From: Gammaproteobacteria bacterium
GTDB taxonomy: Bacteria; Pseudomonadota; Gammaproteobacteria; Steroidobacterales; Steroidobacteraceae
Reading direction: 5' to 3'
NCBI GenBank assembly: GCA_030830595.1
Contig: JAURMS010000152.1
Location: 1-23,412, forward strand
DNA length: 23,412 nt
Below, piece by piece: positions 1 through 7,200 of the stretch. The notes under the pieces were generated by a model. It was not told the origin of the DNA. It was given only the letters and a program-made list of their open reading frames with translations, and made no database searches. A program made the translations under genes and the position numbers. Every line of letters begins with the position of its first letter. The stretch's first letter is position 1.

Positions 1-1983
1 CTCATCTGCGAGCGCGAGGACCAGATCCTCGCCTTCCAGCGCAAGGAATACTGGACCGTCGAGGCGCGCAGCAGCAAGGGCACGGTGATCTTTCCCGCCC
101 GCCTCAGCGAGTTCCGCGGTGAACGGGTGGAAGCCGACACCCAGAAGGAGCGCTTCAGCATCACCAGCGAGGCCCAGGCCCGCGAGGTGGAACGGGCATT
201 GCTGGCAGCGGCAGGCGGCAAGCTCACGGTGGCCTCCGTCGAGCGCAAGCCCAAGCGGCGCAATCCCGCCCCGCCCTTCACGACCTCCACCCTCCAGCAG
301 GAAGCCGCGCGCAAGCTCGGTTTCACCGCGCGTCGCACCATGCAGGCCGCGCAGAAGCTTTACGAGGCCGGCTTCATCACCTACATGCGTACCGACTCGG
401 TTTCGCTGTCGAACGATGCCGTCACCGAGATCCGCTCGACCATCCGCGACGTCTATGGCGCCAAGGCCCTGTCACCGGCAATCAACGTCTACCGCACGCG
501 CTCGAAGAATGCGCAGGAGGCCCACGAGGCCATCAGGCCCACCTCCGCGGCCCTGACCACCCAGCGCGCAGATGGGGACATCGAGGATGCCGACCAGCGC
601 AGGCTGTATGCGCTGGTCTGGAAGCGCGCCGTCGCCTCGCAGATGGCGCCAGCCGTATTCGATACCGTGGCGGTGGACCTGGTTGCAGGCAGCAACGCCA
701 ACGTCACGGGACGCGATCGGCACAGCTTCCGGGCCAGCGGCCAGACCCTGCTGGAGCCCGGGTTCCTCGCCGCGTATCACGAGGACCATGACGAGGACGA
801 GGTCACCGAGAGCGAGGACGAACAGCGCCTGCCGGCACTGGAGGTGGGCGAGACCGTCGGGCTGGCCGAGTTGCTGCCTGAACAGCATTTCACCCAGCCT
901 CCACCGCGCTACACCGAGGCCAGCCTGGTCAAGGCACTGGAAAACTTCGGTATCGGGCGGCCTTCCACCTATGCGTCGATCATCGAGACCCTGCGCTACC
1001 GGCAGTACGTGGAAATGAACGGTCGGGCCTTCGTGCCGACCGACATCGGCAAGATCGTCTCACGTTTCCTGGTTCGCTACTTCCCGACCTACGTCGACTA
1101 CGGGTTCACCGCCAGCATGGAGGACCTGCTCGACGAGATCTCCAACGGCGAGCGGCAGTGGCGTCCGGAACTGCAGCGCTTCTGGGAACCCTTCAAGGAG
1201 CGGGTCGAGGAAATCGCCACCAGCGTCAGCCGCGAGGAGGTGGCGGAGGCCCGGGTGGTGGGCACCGACCCCGCCAGCGGGAAGCCGATCAGCGTACGCA
1301 TGGGCCAGTACGGCCCCTTCGTTCAGCTCGGCACCAAGGACGACGAGGAAAAGCCCCGTTTTGCCAGCCTGCTGCCTGGACAGCGCATGCATGAAGTGAC
1401 GCTGGCCGATGCCCTGAAGCTGCTGTCACTGCCCAGGGATCTGGGGGAAGCGCCCGACGGCCGGCCCATTTCGGTGGGTCGCGGCCAGTACGGCCCCTAC
1501 GTCAAGTACGGCGCCAAGTTCGCCTCCATCAAGGAAGACGACCCTTTCACGCTGACGCTCGAGCGGGCCCTCGAAATCGTGGCGGCCAAGGAAAAAGCCG
1601 ATGCGGAGCGCAACATCCAGGTGTACGCCGAGGAGGGCATCTCGGTGCTGGACGGACGCTTTGGTCCCTACGTGACTGACGGCCGCAAGAATGCCAAGGT
1701 CCCCAAGCCCGCCGGGATCTCCCGCGATACGGACGCCGACACCAAGGCAAGGCTCTGGCGTCAGGCCGCCGCCGGTCTCAGCCTGGAGGAGTGTCGGGAG
1801 CTGCTGGCCGCCGCGCCAGAAACCAAGGGTCGCTTCGGACGCCGCGGGGCGGCTGGGCGTGGCGCGCCCAAAAAGAAGGCTGCCACGGAAGCGAGCCCGG
1901 CCAAGACGGCGCGCAAGAAGCCTGCCGCCAAACGGGCACCTCGCAAGGCCGCCAGCAACAGGAAGGGGAAAGCGAGCAAGTGA
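1..1983 (+). CDS. topA: DNA topoisomerase I (type IA), 5'-truncated by window edge
   Basis: This is the C-terminal 660 residues of the type IA topoisomerase that relaxes negative supercoils. The frame is open from base 1 and its first residues (ICERED, EYWTVEA) already match the family, so the true start lies upstream. About 190 residues holding the Toprim domain are missing, judging from the active site. The catalytic tyrosine is in GFITYMRTDS (Tyr at nt 382-384, fragment residue 128; Tyr319 in E. coli). Later landmarks are the PPRYTEASLVKALE and GIGRPSTYASI motifs. The C-terminus has three glycine-rich topoisomerase repeats (about residues 417-445, 487-510, 547-567, each with GQYGP or GRFGP) and then a Lys/Ala/Arg-rich tail from about residue 622. 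It has no Cys4 zinc fingers, unlike E. coli TopA. Its TGA overlaps the GTG of hemF. Identification is very secure. Confidence 0.97.
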   Translation, partial: LICEREDQILAFQRKEYWTVEARSSKGTVIFPARLSEFRGERVEADTQKERFSITSEAQAREVERALLAAAGGKLTVASVERKPKRRNPAPPFTTSTLQQEAARKLGFTARRTMQAAQKLYEAGFITYMRTDSVSLSNDAVTEIRSTIRDVYGAKALSPAINVYRTRSKNAQEAHEAIRPTSAALTTQRADGDIEDADQRRLYALVWKRAVASQMAPAVFDTVAVDLVAGSNANVTGRDRHSFRASGQTLLEPGFLAAYHEDHDEDEVTESEDEQRLPALEVGETVGLAELLPEQHFTQPPPRYTEASLVKALENFGIGRPSTYASIIETLRYRQYVEMNGRAFVPTDIGKIVSRFLVRYFPTYVDYGFTASMEDLLDEISNGERQWRPELQRFWEPFKERVEEIATSVSREEVAEARVVGTDPASGKPISVRMGQYGPFVQLGTKDDEEKPRFASLLPGQRMHEVTLADALKLLSLPRDLGEAPDGRPISVGRGQYGPYVKYGAKFASIKEDDPFTLTLERALEIVAAKEKADAERNIQVYAEEGISVLDGRFGPYVTDGRKNAKVPKPAGISRDTDADTKARLWRQAAAGLSLEECRELLAAAPETKGRFGRRGAAGRGAPKKKAATEASPAKTARKKPAAKRAPRKAASNRKGKASK

Positions 1984-2903
1984 GCGCGGGTGTCGATCGT
2001 CAGGCCGTCAAGGCCTATCTGGTGGACCTCCAGGAACGCATCTGCTCGGGTCTGGAGCGGGCAGATGGACGAGGCCGCTTCCAGCAGGACCGCTGGCAGA
2101 GGCCGGAGGGCGGCGGCGGCGAGAGCCGGGTGCTGCGTGATGGCGCCCTGCTGGAGCAGGGCGGGGTCAACTTCTCCCATGTGATGGGCGCGCGGATGCC
2201 CGCCTCGGCCACCCAGCATCGCCCGGAACTGGCCGGCGCGTCCTTCGAGGCCATGGGCGTGTCGCTGGTACTGCACCCGCACAACCCCTACCTGCCCACC
2301 ACCCACATGAACGTCAGGTTCTTCATCGCCGACCCACCCGATGCCGAACCGATCTGGTGGTTCGGCGGGGGCTTCGACCTCACGCCCTATTACCCGTTTC
2401 ACGACGACGTCCTGCACTGGCACCGGGTCGCGCGTGCAGCCTGCCCGGACCAGGCCACCTATGCCGCCCACAAGCGCTGGTGCGACGAGTATTTCTTCCT
2501 GCGCCATCGCGGCGAAACCCGTGGGGTGGGCGGCCTGTTTTTCGACGACCTGAACGCCTGGGGCTTCGACGCCTGTTTTGCCTATCAGCGGAGCGTCGGC
2601 AATGCCTTCCTGGATGCCTACCTGCCCATCGTGGAACGCCGCCGCGATCAGCCCTGGGGCGAGCGCGAGCGGCGCTTCCAGCTCTACCGGCGGGGACGTT
2701 ACGTGGAGTTCAACCTGGTCTACGACCGTGGCACCCTGTTCGGCCTGCAGTCCGGCGGGCGTACCGAGTCGATCCTGATGTCGCTGCCGCCGCTGGTGCG
2801 CTGGGAATACGACTGGCATCCCGAGGCCGGCAGCGAGGAAGCGCGCCTGTACGAAGGCTACCTGCACCCCCGCGACTGGCTGGGGGAAGACGCCGAGGCA
2901 TGA
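1980..2903 (+). CDS. hemF: Oxygen-dependent coproporphyrinogen III oxidase
   Basis: Cytosolic enzyme that decarboxylates coproporphyrinogen III to protoporphyrinogen IX using O2, late in heme synthesis. The 307-residue product is close to E. coli HemF (299). Family signatures are clear: NFSHVMG, HPHNPYLPTTHMNVRFF, WWFGGGFDLTPYYPF, HDDVLHWH, the KRWCDEYFFLRHRGETRG stretch followed by GGLFFDD, and YVEFNLVYDRGTLFGLQSGG near the end. The frame stays open far upstream inside topA. I chose the GTG at 1980 because it gives the family's usual N-terminus, overlaps the topA stop by 4 bp (GTGA), and has a purine-rich AGGAAGGGG ribosome site about 9 bases upstream. The overlap suggests translational coupling to topA. 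As the O2-using form, it implies aerobic or microaerobic heme synthesis. Confidence 0.96.
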   Translation: MSAGVDRQAVKAYLVDLQERICSGLERADGRGRFQQDRWQRPEGGGGESRVLRDGALLEQGGVNFSHVMGARMPASATQHRPELAGASFEAMGVSLVLHPHNPYLPTTHMNVRFFIADPPDAEPIWWFGGGFDLTPYYPFHDDVLHWHRVARAACPDQATYAAHKRWCDEYFFLRHRGETRGVGGLFFDDLNAWGFDACFAYQRSVGNAFLDAYLPIVERRRDQPWGERERRFQLYRRGRYVEFNLVYDRGTLFGLQSGGRTESILMSLPPLVRWEYDWHPEAGSEEARLYEGYLHPRDWLGEDAEA

Positions 2904-2919
2904 AAACGGGGCGCCGGGC

Positions 2920-3765
2920 TTGAACTACCGGCATGCCTTTCACGCCGGCAACGCCGGCGACGTCCTCAAGCACCTGGTGTTACTGGCAGTCCTTGAAGCC
3001 CTGCAGCGCAAGGACAAGCCCCTGTTCTACCTGGATACCCACGCGGGTCGCGGGCTCTACAACCTGGGTGGCGAGGCTGCCCGGCGTTCCAACGAGGCAG
3101 CCGGTGGGATCGTCGCGCTGGCGGCGGCCTCTGAACTGCCTCCGCTGGCGCAGCGCTACCTGGCCCTTGTGGGCAGCTTCAACCCCGGGGGCGGGCTAGA
3201 GGCCTACCCCGGCTCACCGGCGCTGGCTGCAGCCCTGCTGCGCCCGGGCGACGCCGCCGCGCTCTGCGAACTGCAGCCGGAAGAAGCGGCGGCCCTGCGC
3301 CGGCTGTTTGCCGAAGACGATCATGTGGCCGTGCACGAGCGGGACGGCTACGAGGCGCTGCGCGGATTGCTGCCCCCCAGACAGGGACGGGGGCTGGTGC
3401 TGATCGACCCGCCCTACGAGCGCAGGGAGGCCGAATACGACCTGGTGGTGGACGCCCTCGCCCTGGCCGGCGAGCGCTGGCCGCAGGGCTGCCTGGCAGC
3501 CTGGTATCCGATCAAGCGGCAGGAGGACACCGACCGCCTGGTGGCGAGGGTGGCAGCGGGCGGCCGCGATGCCGTCCTGAGGGTTGAACTGACCACCCGG
3601 CCGGCTGACAACCGCGCAGGCCTGAACGGCTCAGGGATGATCCTGGTGAACGCGCCCTGGCAGCTGGACCAGGTCCTGGAGCGAACCCTGCCGGCGGTGC
3701 ACGCCGCGCTCGCGCCGGCAGGGGCCGGCGCGGCGCGGGTACAGTGGCTGGTACCGCCGCGCTGA
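2920..3765 (+). CDS. rlmJ: 23S rRNA (adenine(2030)-N6)-methyltransferase
   Basis: SAM-dependent enzyme that methylates N6 of A2030 in 23S rRNA. The 281-residue product is almost the same length as E. coli RlmJ (280). The diagnostic N-terminus MNYRHAFHAGNAGDVLKH is present, followed by the SAM-binding YLDTHAGRGLY and the catalytic DPPY motif (residues 163-166, in LIDPPYE). The start is a TTG at 2920, the only start that gives the conserved N-terminus, which begins right at residue 1. The gene is 16 bp after hemF and on the same strand, so it is probably cotranscribed with topA and hemF. Its stop is one base from the stop of the convergent small gene, with no obvious terminator between them. 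Confidence 0.95.
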   Translation: MNYRHAFHAGNAGDVLKHLVLLAVLEALQRKDKPLFYLDTHAGRGLYNLGGEAARRSNEAAGGIVALAAASELPPLAQRYLALVGSFNPGGGLEAYPGSPALAAALLRPGDAAALCELQPEEAAALRRLFAEDDHVAVHERDGYEALRGLLPPRQGRGLVLIDPPYERREAEYDLVVDALALAGERWPQGCLAAWYPIKRQEDTDRLVARVAAGGRDAVLRVELTTRPADNRAGLNGSGMILVNAPWQLDQVLERTLPAVHAALAPAGAGAARVQWLVPPR

Positions 3766-3766
3766 C

Positions 3767-4048
3767 TCAGCGGGTCGGCTCTTCCTTCTTCATGGAGCCG
3801 CCGCACTTGCCTTCGCCGCACTTGTGCTCGGCTTCCTTCTTCTGGTCGCCCTCGGCTTCCTTCTTGTGGTCGGCGCCGCACTTGTGCTCCTCGCCCTTCT
3901 TGCCGCCGCAGGAATGGTCGCTGGTGAAGCGCAGGTAGCCGCTGCCTAGGTCATTGGCGGAAAATCCGGCCTGGGCCGGTGCCGCGACGGCCAGGCTGGT
4001 GGCGATGGCCGCGCCGAGGGCCAGCATGACTGGCTTGCGATGGGTCAT
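3767..4048 (-). CDS. HvfA-like exported Cys-rich peptide (putative RiPP metallophore precursor)
   Basis: A 93-residue protein with a clear Sec signal peptide (MTHRKPVMLALGAAIATSLA, likely cut after AQA at residues 25-27). The mature part is short, hydrophilic and low-complexity: FSANDLGSGYLRFTS, then four Cys-Gly units at Cys47, Cys57, Cys77 and Cys82 within Lys/Glu/His-rich spacers, including one GEGKCGG. The family known as HvfA (copper-binding precursors modified by HvfB/DUF692 and HvfC to oxazolone/thioamide) has a signal peptide, an LxSGY-like segment and EGKCG repeats, which is the best match. The match is partial: only one Cys is in an EGKCG context and two others are in HKCG. No hvfB, hvfC or DoxX-like gene is in this window. 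The ATG at 4048 was chosen over an upstream in-frame start (4090) because AAGGAGA lies 6 bases before it and the signal peptide begins there. Binding of copper or other metals is inferred. Confidence 0.75.
   Translation of the reverse strand: MTHRKPVMLALGAAIATSLAVAAPAQAGFSANDLGSGYLRFTSDHSCGGKKGEEHKCGADHKKEAEGDQKKEAEHKCGEGKCGGSMKKEEPTR
3814..3889 (-). repeat. Short in-frame direct repeats inside the Cys-rich peptide gene
   Basis: The 16-base unit CGCCGCACTTGTGCTC occurs exactly at 3814-3829 and 3874-3889, 60 bp (20 codons) apart, and encodes the two EHKCG segments. A second unit, CTCGGCTTCCTTCTT, occurs at 3827-3841 and 3851-3865, 24 bp apart, and encodes the two KKEAE segments. All spacings are multiples of three, so unit gain or loss would keep the reading frame. 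Confidence 0.8.
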
Positions 4049-4115
4049 GGTCTCTCTCCTTGTGGGCACGATGGAAGCTTGTCGGATCATCTTAAGCTCT
4101 CCCGGCTGTGACCTT

Positions 4116-4132
4116 AACCCCCGGCAGGGGTT
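4116..4132. promoter_or_regulatory. Inverted repeat between the Cys-rich peptide gene and hemB
   Basis: AACCCC (4116-4121) and GGGGTT (4127-4132) form a perfect 6-bp inverted repeat with a 5-base spacer. It lies in the 156-bp divergent gap. Its right arm falls where the -35 of hemB would be if the TATAGT at 4150 is the -10. It could be an operator, or chance in GC-rich DNA. Confidence 0.25.
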
Positions 4133-4149
4133 CCCCGGGCGGCGCGGTG

Positions 4150-4155
4150 TATAGT
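4150..4155 (+). promoter_or_regulatory. Candidate -10 box for hemB
   Basis: TATAGT lies 50 bp before the hemB ATG in otherwise very GC-rich sequence. No good -35 is found at 16-18 bp spacing, so this is a weak call based on the -10 alone. Confidence 0.3.
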
Positions 4156-4204
4156 CCCGTGGTCAGGCCCGGGCCACGGCCGGCATGAGTTGGGGGATCA
4201 GCTG

Positions 4205-5215
4205 ATGAGTACGAGCGCCTACGGCAGTTTTCCGGGAACCCGGCTGCGTCGCATGCGACGGGCGGAGTTTTCCCGCCGTCTGATGCGCGAGACCCTGCTG
4301 ACCCCGGATCACCTGATCTGCCCCGTTTTCGTCATCGAGGGCGATGGCGGACGGGTCCCGGTGGCCTCCATGCCCGACGTCGAGCGCCTGACCCTCGGCG
4401 AGCTGCTCAGGGAGGGAGAGGCGCTGCTCAAGCTCGGCGTGCCGGCGGTCGCCCTGTTTCCGGTCGCGTCCCCGGAGAGCAAGAGCGCCGACGGCCGGGA
4501 AGCCTTCAACCCGGATGGCCTGGCGCAGCGTGCCGTACGGCTCCTGAAGTCGCGACTGCCGGAACTCGGCGTCATCACCGACGTGGCGCTGGATCCCTTC
4601 ACGACCCACGGCATGGACGGCGTCATCGACGAGAGCGGCTACGTGTTGAACGACGTTACCGTCGAGGTACTGGTCAGGCAGGCGCTGTCACATGCGGAGG
4701 CCGGAGCGGACGTGGTCGCCCCGTCGGACATGATGGATGGCCGGATCGGCGCCATCCGTCAGGCGCTGGAGCAGGCCGGGCAGGTCAACACTCGCATCCT
4801 CGCCTATTCAGCCAAGTACGCCTCCAGTTTCTACGGCCCGTTCCGTGATGCAGTCGGCTCGGCAGGCAACCTCGGCAAGGGCACCAAGCACGAGTTCCAG
4901 ATGGACCCGGCCAACAGCGACGAGGCACTCAGGGAAGTGGCGCTGGACCTGCAGGAGGGTGCGGACATGGTGATGATCAAGCCTGGCCTGCCCTACCTCG
5001 ACATCGTCAGGCGGGTGAAGGACCGCTTCGGCGCCCCGACCTACGTCTATCAGGTCAGCGGCGAGTACGCGATGCTGATGGCCGCCGCACGCAACGGCTG
5101 GCTCGACGAGCGGGCCGTCGCGCTGGAAAGCCTGCTCAGCATCCGCCGGGCGGGAGCGGACGGCATCCTGACCTACTTCGCCAGGAAAGCGGCCACCTGG
5201 CTGCGGGAAGGCTGA
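4205..5215 (+). CDS. hemB: Delta-aminolevulinic acid dehydratase (porphobilinogen synthase), Asp-type metal site
   Basis: Cytosolic enzyme that condenses two 5-aminolevulinate molecules to porphobilinogen, an early step of tetrapyrrole synthesis. The 336-residue product (E. coli 324) carries both Schiff-base lysines: Lys204 in YSAKYASSFYGPFRDA and Lys259 in MVMIKPG. The metal loop reads DVALDPFTTHGMDG, with Ala/Asp in place of the three cysteines of zinc enzymes. This is the pattern of the magnesium-dependent Pseudomonas-type enzymes. The ATG at 4205 was preferred to the TTG at 4190, because GGGGGA sits 8 bases before it and the Pseudomonas-like N-terminus follows. The gene is 8 bp upstream of aroE and likely cotranscribed with it. 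With hemF, it puts two non-adjacent heme steps within 3 kb. Confidence 0.96.
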   Translation: MSTSAYGSFPGTRLRRMRRAEFSRRLMRETLLTPDHLICPVFVIEGDGGRVPVASMPDVERLTLGELLREGEALLKLGVPAVALFPVASPESKSADGREAFNPDGLAQRAVRLLKSRLPELGVITDVALDPFTTHGMDGVIDESGYVLNDVTVEVLVRQALSHAEAGADVVAPSDMMDGRIGAIRQALEQAGQVNTRILAYSAKYASSFYGPFRDAVGSAGNLGKGTKHEFQMDPANSDEALREVALDLQEGADMVMIKPGLPYLDIVRRVKDRFGAPTYVYQVSGEYAMLMAAARNGWLDERAVALESLLSIRRAGADGILTYFARKAATWLREG

Positions 5216-5223
5216 CTCGCGAC

Positions 5224-6054
5224 ATGGATCGGTACGCGCTGTTCGGACAGCCGGTGTCCCACAGCCTCTCGCCGCTGATTCATGGCCTGTTCGCGCTGCA
5301 GTTTGACCAGCGGCTGGAATATGGCCTGGTCAACGTGGGCGCAGCCGGCTTCGCCGGGGCCGTCGAGGCGTTCTTCGCCGAGGGCGGACGCGGCGCCAAC
5401 GTGACCGTACCCCACAAGCAGGCCGCTGCGGCACTGGTCGCAGGCCTGACTCCCCGTGCCCAGATGGCCGCCGCGGTCAACACGCTGCGACCGAGCCCCG
5501 ACGGGCTGGTCGGCGACAATACGGACGGCACGGGACTGCTGCGCGACCTGCGGGACAATCTCGGCATTGGCCTGCGCGACGCACGGGTGCTGGTGATCGG
5601 CGCCGGCGGCGCGGTGCGCGGCATCCTGGGCCCGCTGCTGACCGAGGGACCCGCCTCGCTGTGCATCGCCAACCGCACGCTGTCGACCGCCGAGGCACTG
5701 GCCACCGGCTTCCGCGGCCTCGGGCCGGTCGAGGCCCGCAGCCTCGACGAACTCGACCGCGGGCACTGGGATCTCATGATCAACGGCACCTCGGCCGGTC
5801 TGGCCGGCGGGCTGCCCGACCTGCCGCGGACGCTGCCCGCCCGCTGCGCGGTTGCCTACGACCTGTCCTACTCGGGTCACGCTGACACCGCCTTCCAGGC
5901 CTGGGCCCGCGAGGCGGGCACGGCCCGCAGCTTTCAGGGGCTCGGCATGCTGGTCGAGCAGGCGGCCGAGTCGTTCTTCCTGTGGCGAGGCCTGCGGCCG
6001 GCCACGGGCAACGTGATCGAGACCCTCAGGCGCGGCTCAGGTAGCGGTTCTTGA
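5224..6054 (+). CDS. aroE: Shikimate dehydrogenase
   Basis: NADPH-dependent reduction of 3-dehydroshikimate to shikimate in the aromatic amino acid pathway. The 276-residue product has the substrate-binding SHSLSP motif near the N-terminus, NVTVPHK with catalytic Lys65, VGDNTDG, the nucleotide-binding glycine loop VIGAGGA, the NRT segment typical of NADP(H) selectivity, and GLGMLVEQAAESF at the C-terminus. The ATG at 5224 is 8 bp after the hemB stop, and the motif positions match E. coli AroE, so the start is secure. The last 29 bp overlap the 3' end of the convergent carbonic anhydrase gene. The product ends in a short RRGSGSGS tail, which may come from that overlap. Identification is secure. 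Confidence 0.95.
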   Translation: MDRYALFGQPVSHSLSPLIHGLFALQFDQRLEYGLVNVGAAGFAGAVEAFFAEGGRGANVTVPHKQAAAALVAGLTPRAQMAAAVNTLRPSPDGLVGDNTDGTGLLRDLRDNLGIGLRDARVLVIGAGGAVRGILGPLLTEGPASLCIANRTLSTAEALATGFRGLGPVEARSLDELDRGHWDLMINGTSAGLAGGLPDLPRTLPARCAVAYDLSYSGHADTAFQAWAREAGTARSFQGLGMLVEQAAESFFLWRGLRPATGNVIETLRRGSGSGS

Positions 6055-6565
6055 CCTGCACGTACCACTGCGCGCCATAGGCCAACCGCTCCACCTCGGT
6101 ATCGGTCAGCGCTCGCTTGAAGCGGGCAGGCGCCCCGACGTACATCGAGCGCGGCTCACAGGCCGTGCCGGGCGTCACCACTGCGCCAGCGGCAATGATC
6201 ACGTCCGAGGCGAGGGTCGCTCCATCGAGAAGGATGGCCCCGATTCCGATCAGGCAGCGATCGCCGATGGTGCAACCATGCAGCACCGCCCGATGGCCAA
6301 TGGTCACGTCATGGCCGACCTGCAGCGCGAACCCCCCTGGCTGGAACGGCCCATCGTGGGTCACGTGCAGCACGGCACCGTCCTGCACGCTGGTACGCTC
6401 GCCAATGCGGATCCGGTGGACGTCTCCGCGCACCACGGCCATGGGCCACACGGAACTGTCGGCGCCGATCTCGACGTCTCCGATCACCACGGCAGCCGGG
6501 TCGATGTACACGTCGCGACCCAGGCGGGGCCGCAGGCCCTCGAGTTCCCTGATACCAGTGGTCAT
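6026..6565 (-). CDS. Gamma-class carbonic anhydrase family protein (YrdA-like)
   Basis: A left-handed beta-helix protein of 179 residues made of hexapeptide repeats (for example AAVVIGDVEIGADSSVWPMA). The metal-site histidines are seen in HVTH (His67/His70) and in VGHDVTIGHRAVLHGC (His91 and His96), the pattern of YrdA, PaaY and CaiE-type proteins. Members of this family are trimeric metal enzymes, but many show weak or no carbonic anhydrase activity, so the reaction is uncertain. The ATG at 6565 was chosen over an in-frame start at 6646, because GGAG precedes it by 6 bases and the longer version adds a non-conserved leader. It is divergent from lemA, and its 3' end overlaps aroE by 29 bp. 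In many gammaproteobacteria yrdA and aroE are neighbours, which supports the call. Confidence 0.92.
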   Translation of the reverse strand: MTTGIRELEGLRPRLGRDVYIDPAAVVIGDVEIGADSSVWPMAVVRGDVHRIRIGERTSVQDGAVLHVTHDGPFQPGGFALQVGHDVTIGHRAVLHGCTIGDRCLIGIGAILLDGATLASDVIIAAGAVVTPGTACEPRSMYVGAPARFKRALTDTEVERLAYGAQWYVQVKNRYLSRA

Positions 6566-6596
6566 CCCGTACTCCGGAGCCTGGGGGGCTCGATGA

Positions 6597-6602
6597 TATA
6601 CT
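6597..6602 (+). promoter_or_regulatory. Candidate -10 box for lemA
   Basis: TATACT, within GATATACTG, lies 31 bp before the lemA ATG in the 67-bp divergent gap. No convincing -35 is visible at normal spacing, so the call is weak. Confidence 0.3.
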
Positions 6603-6632
6603 GCAGTCCGGTTTTTGACGGAGTCCGCAGCC

Positions 6633-7199
6633 ATGGAACTCGCCATCTTCCTCGCGGTGGCCGTGGTCGTCGCCCTCTACACCATCGGTGTCTACAACGG
6701 CCTGGTCAAGCTGCGCGAGGCCGTGAAGCAGGCCTGGGCCAACATCGACGTGCTGCTCGTACAGCGCCACGACGAACTGCCCAAGCTGGTCGAGACCTGC
6801 AAGCAGTACATGCAGTACGAGCAGGAAACCCTGGAGCGGATCATGAAGGCCCGTGCCTCCGTGTTCCAGGCTGCCGGCAGCGGCGACGTGGCCGCACTCG
6901 GGGCCGCCGAGACCTCGCTGCGCAGCGGCCTCGGCCAGCTGTTCGCGGTGGCCGAGAACTATCCGCAACTGAAGGCTGACGAATCCTTCCAGCACCTACA
7001 GGCCAGGATCACCGCCTTGGAGGAAGGGATCGCTGATCGCCGCGAGCTGTACAACTCCTCGGTCAACCTCAACAACGTCCGGGTGCAGCAGTTCCCGGAC
7101 CTGCTGGTGGCCAAGGCCTTCAGCTTCGGCACGGCGCAGCTGCTGGAGTTCGCCGACGAGCAGAAGCGCGACGTCAACGTGAAGGCCCTGTTCGGCTGA
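6633..7199 (+). CDS. lemA: LemA family membrane-anchored protein
   Basis: The 188-residue product has one N-terminal membrane segment (about residues 3-21) followed by a long helical domain. The conserved LemA features are present: YNGLVKLREAVKQAWANIDVLL, QRHDELPKLVETCKQYM, AENYPQLKADESF, LYNSSVNLNN and FPDLLVAKAF. LemA proteins form a four-helix bundle outside or on the inner membrane, and their molecular function is not established. The ATG at 6633 was preferred to an in-frame TTG at 6615, since the GGAG at 6620-6623 would lie inside the longer version and serves as ribosome site for the shorter one. The next gene starts 1 bp after its stop, so the two are very probably cotranscribed and act together. 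Confidence 0.93.
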   Translation: MELAIFLAVAVVVALYTIGVYNGLVKLREAVKQAWANIDVLLVQRHDELPKLVETCKQYMQYEQETLERIMKARASVFQAAGSGDVAALGAAETSLRSGLGQLFAVAENYPQLKADESFQHLQARITALEEGIADRRELYNSSVNLNNVRVQQFPDLLVAKAFSFGTAQLLEFADEQKRDVNVKALFG

Positions 7200-7200
7200 G

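Noticed and set aside
1761..2867. 368-codon open frame on the minus strand across topA end and hemF
   Set aside because: It is antisense to two secure genes, has no recognisable domain, and long antisense frames are common in GC-rich DNA.
3780..3900. CTTCCTTCTT-type tandem repeats considered as a DNA repeat element or array
   Set aside because: They are explained by codons for KKEAE and HKCG repeats in the small Cys-rich protein and lack uniform spacers, so this is not a CRISPR or mobile repeat.
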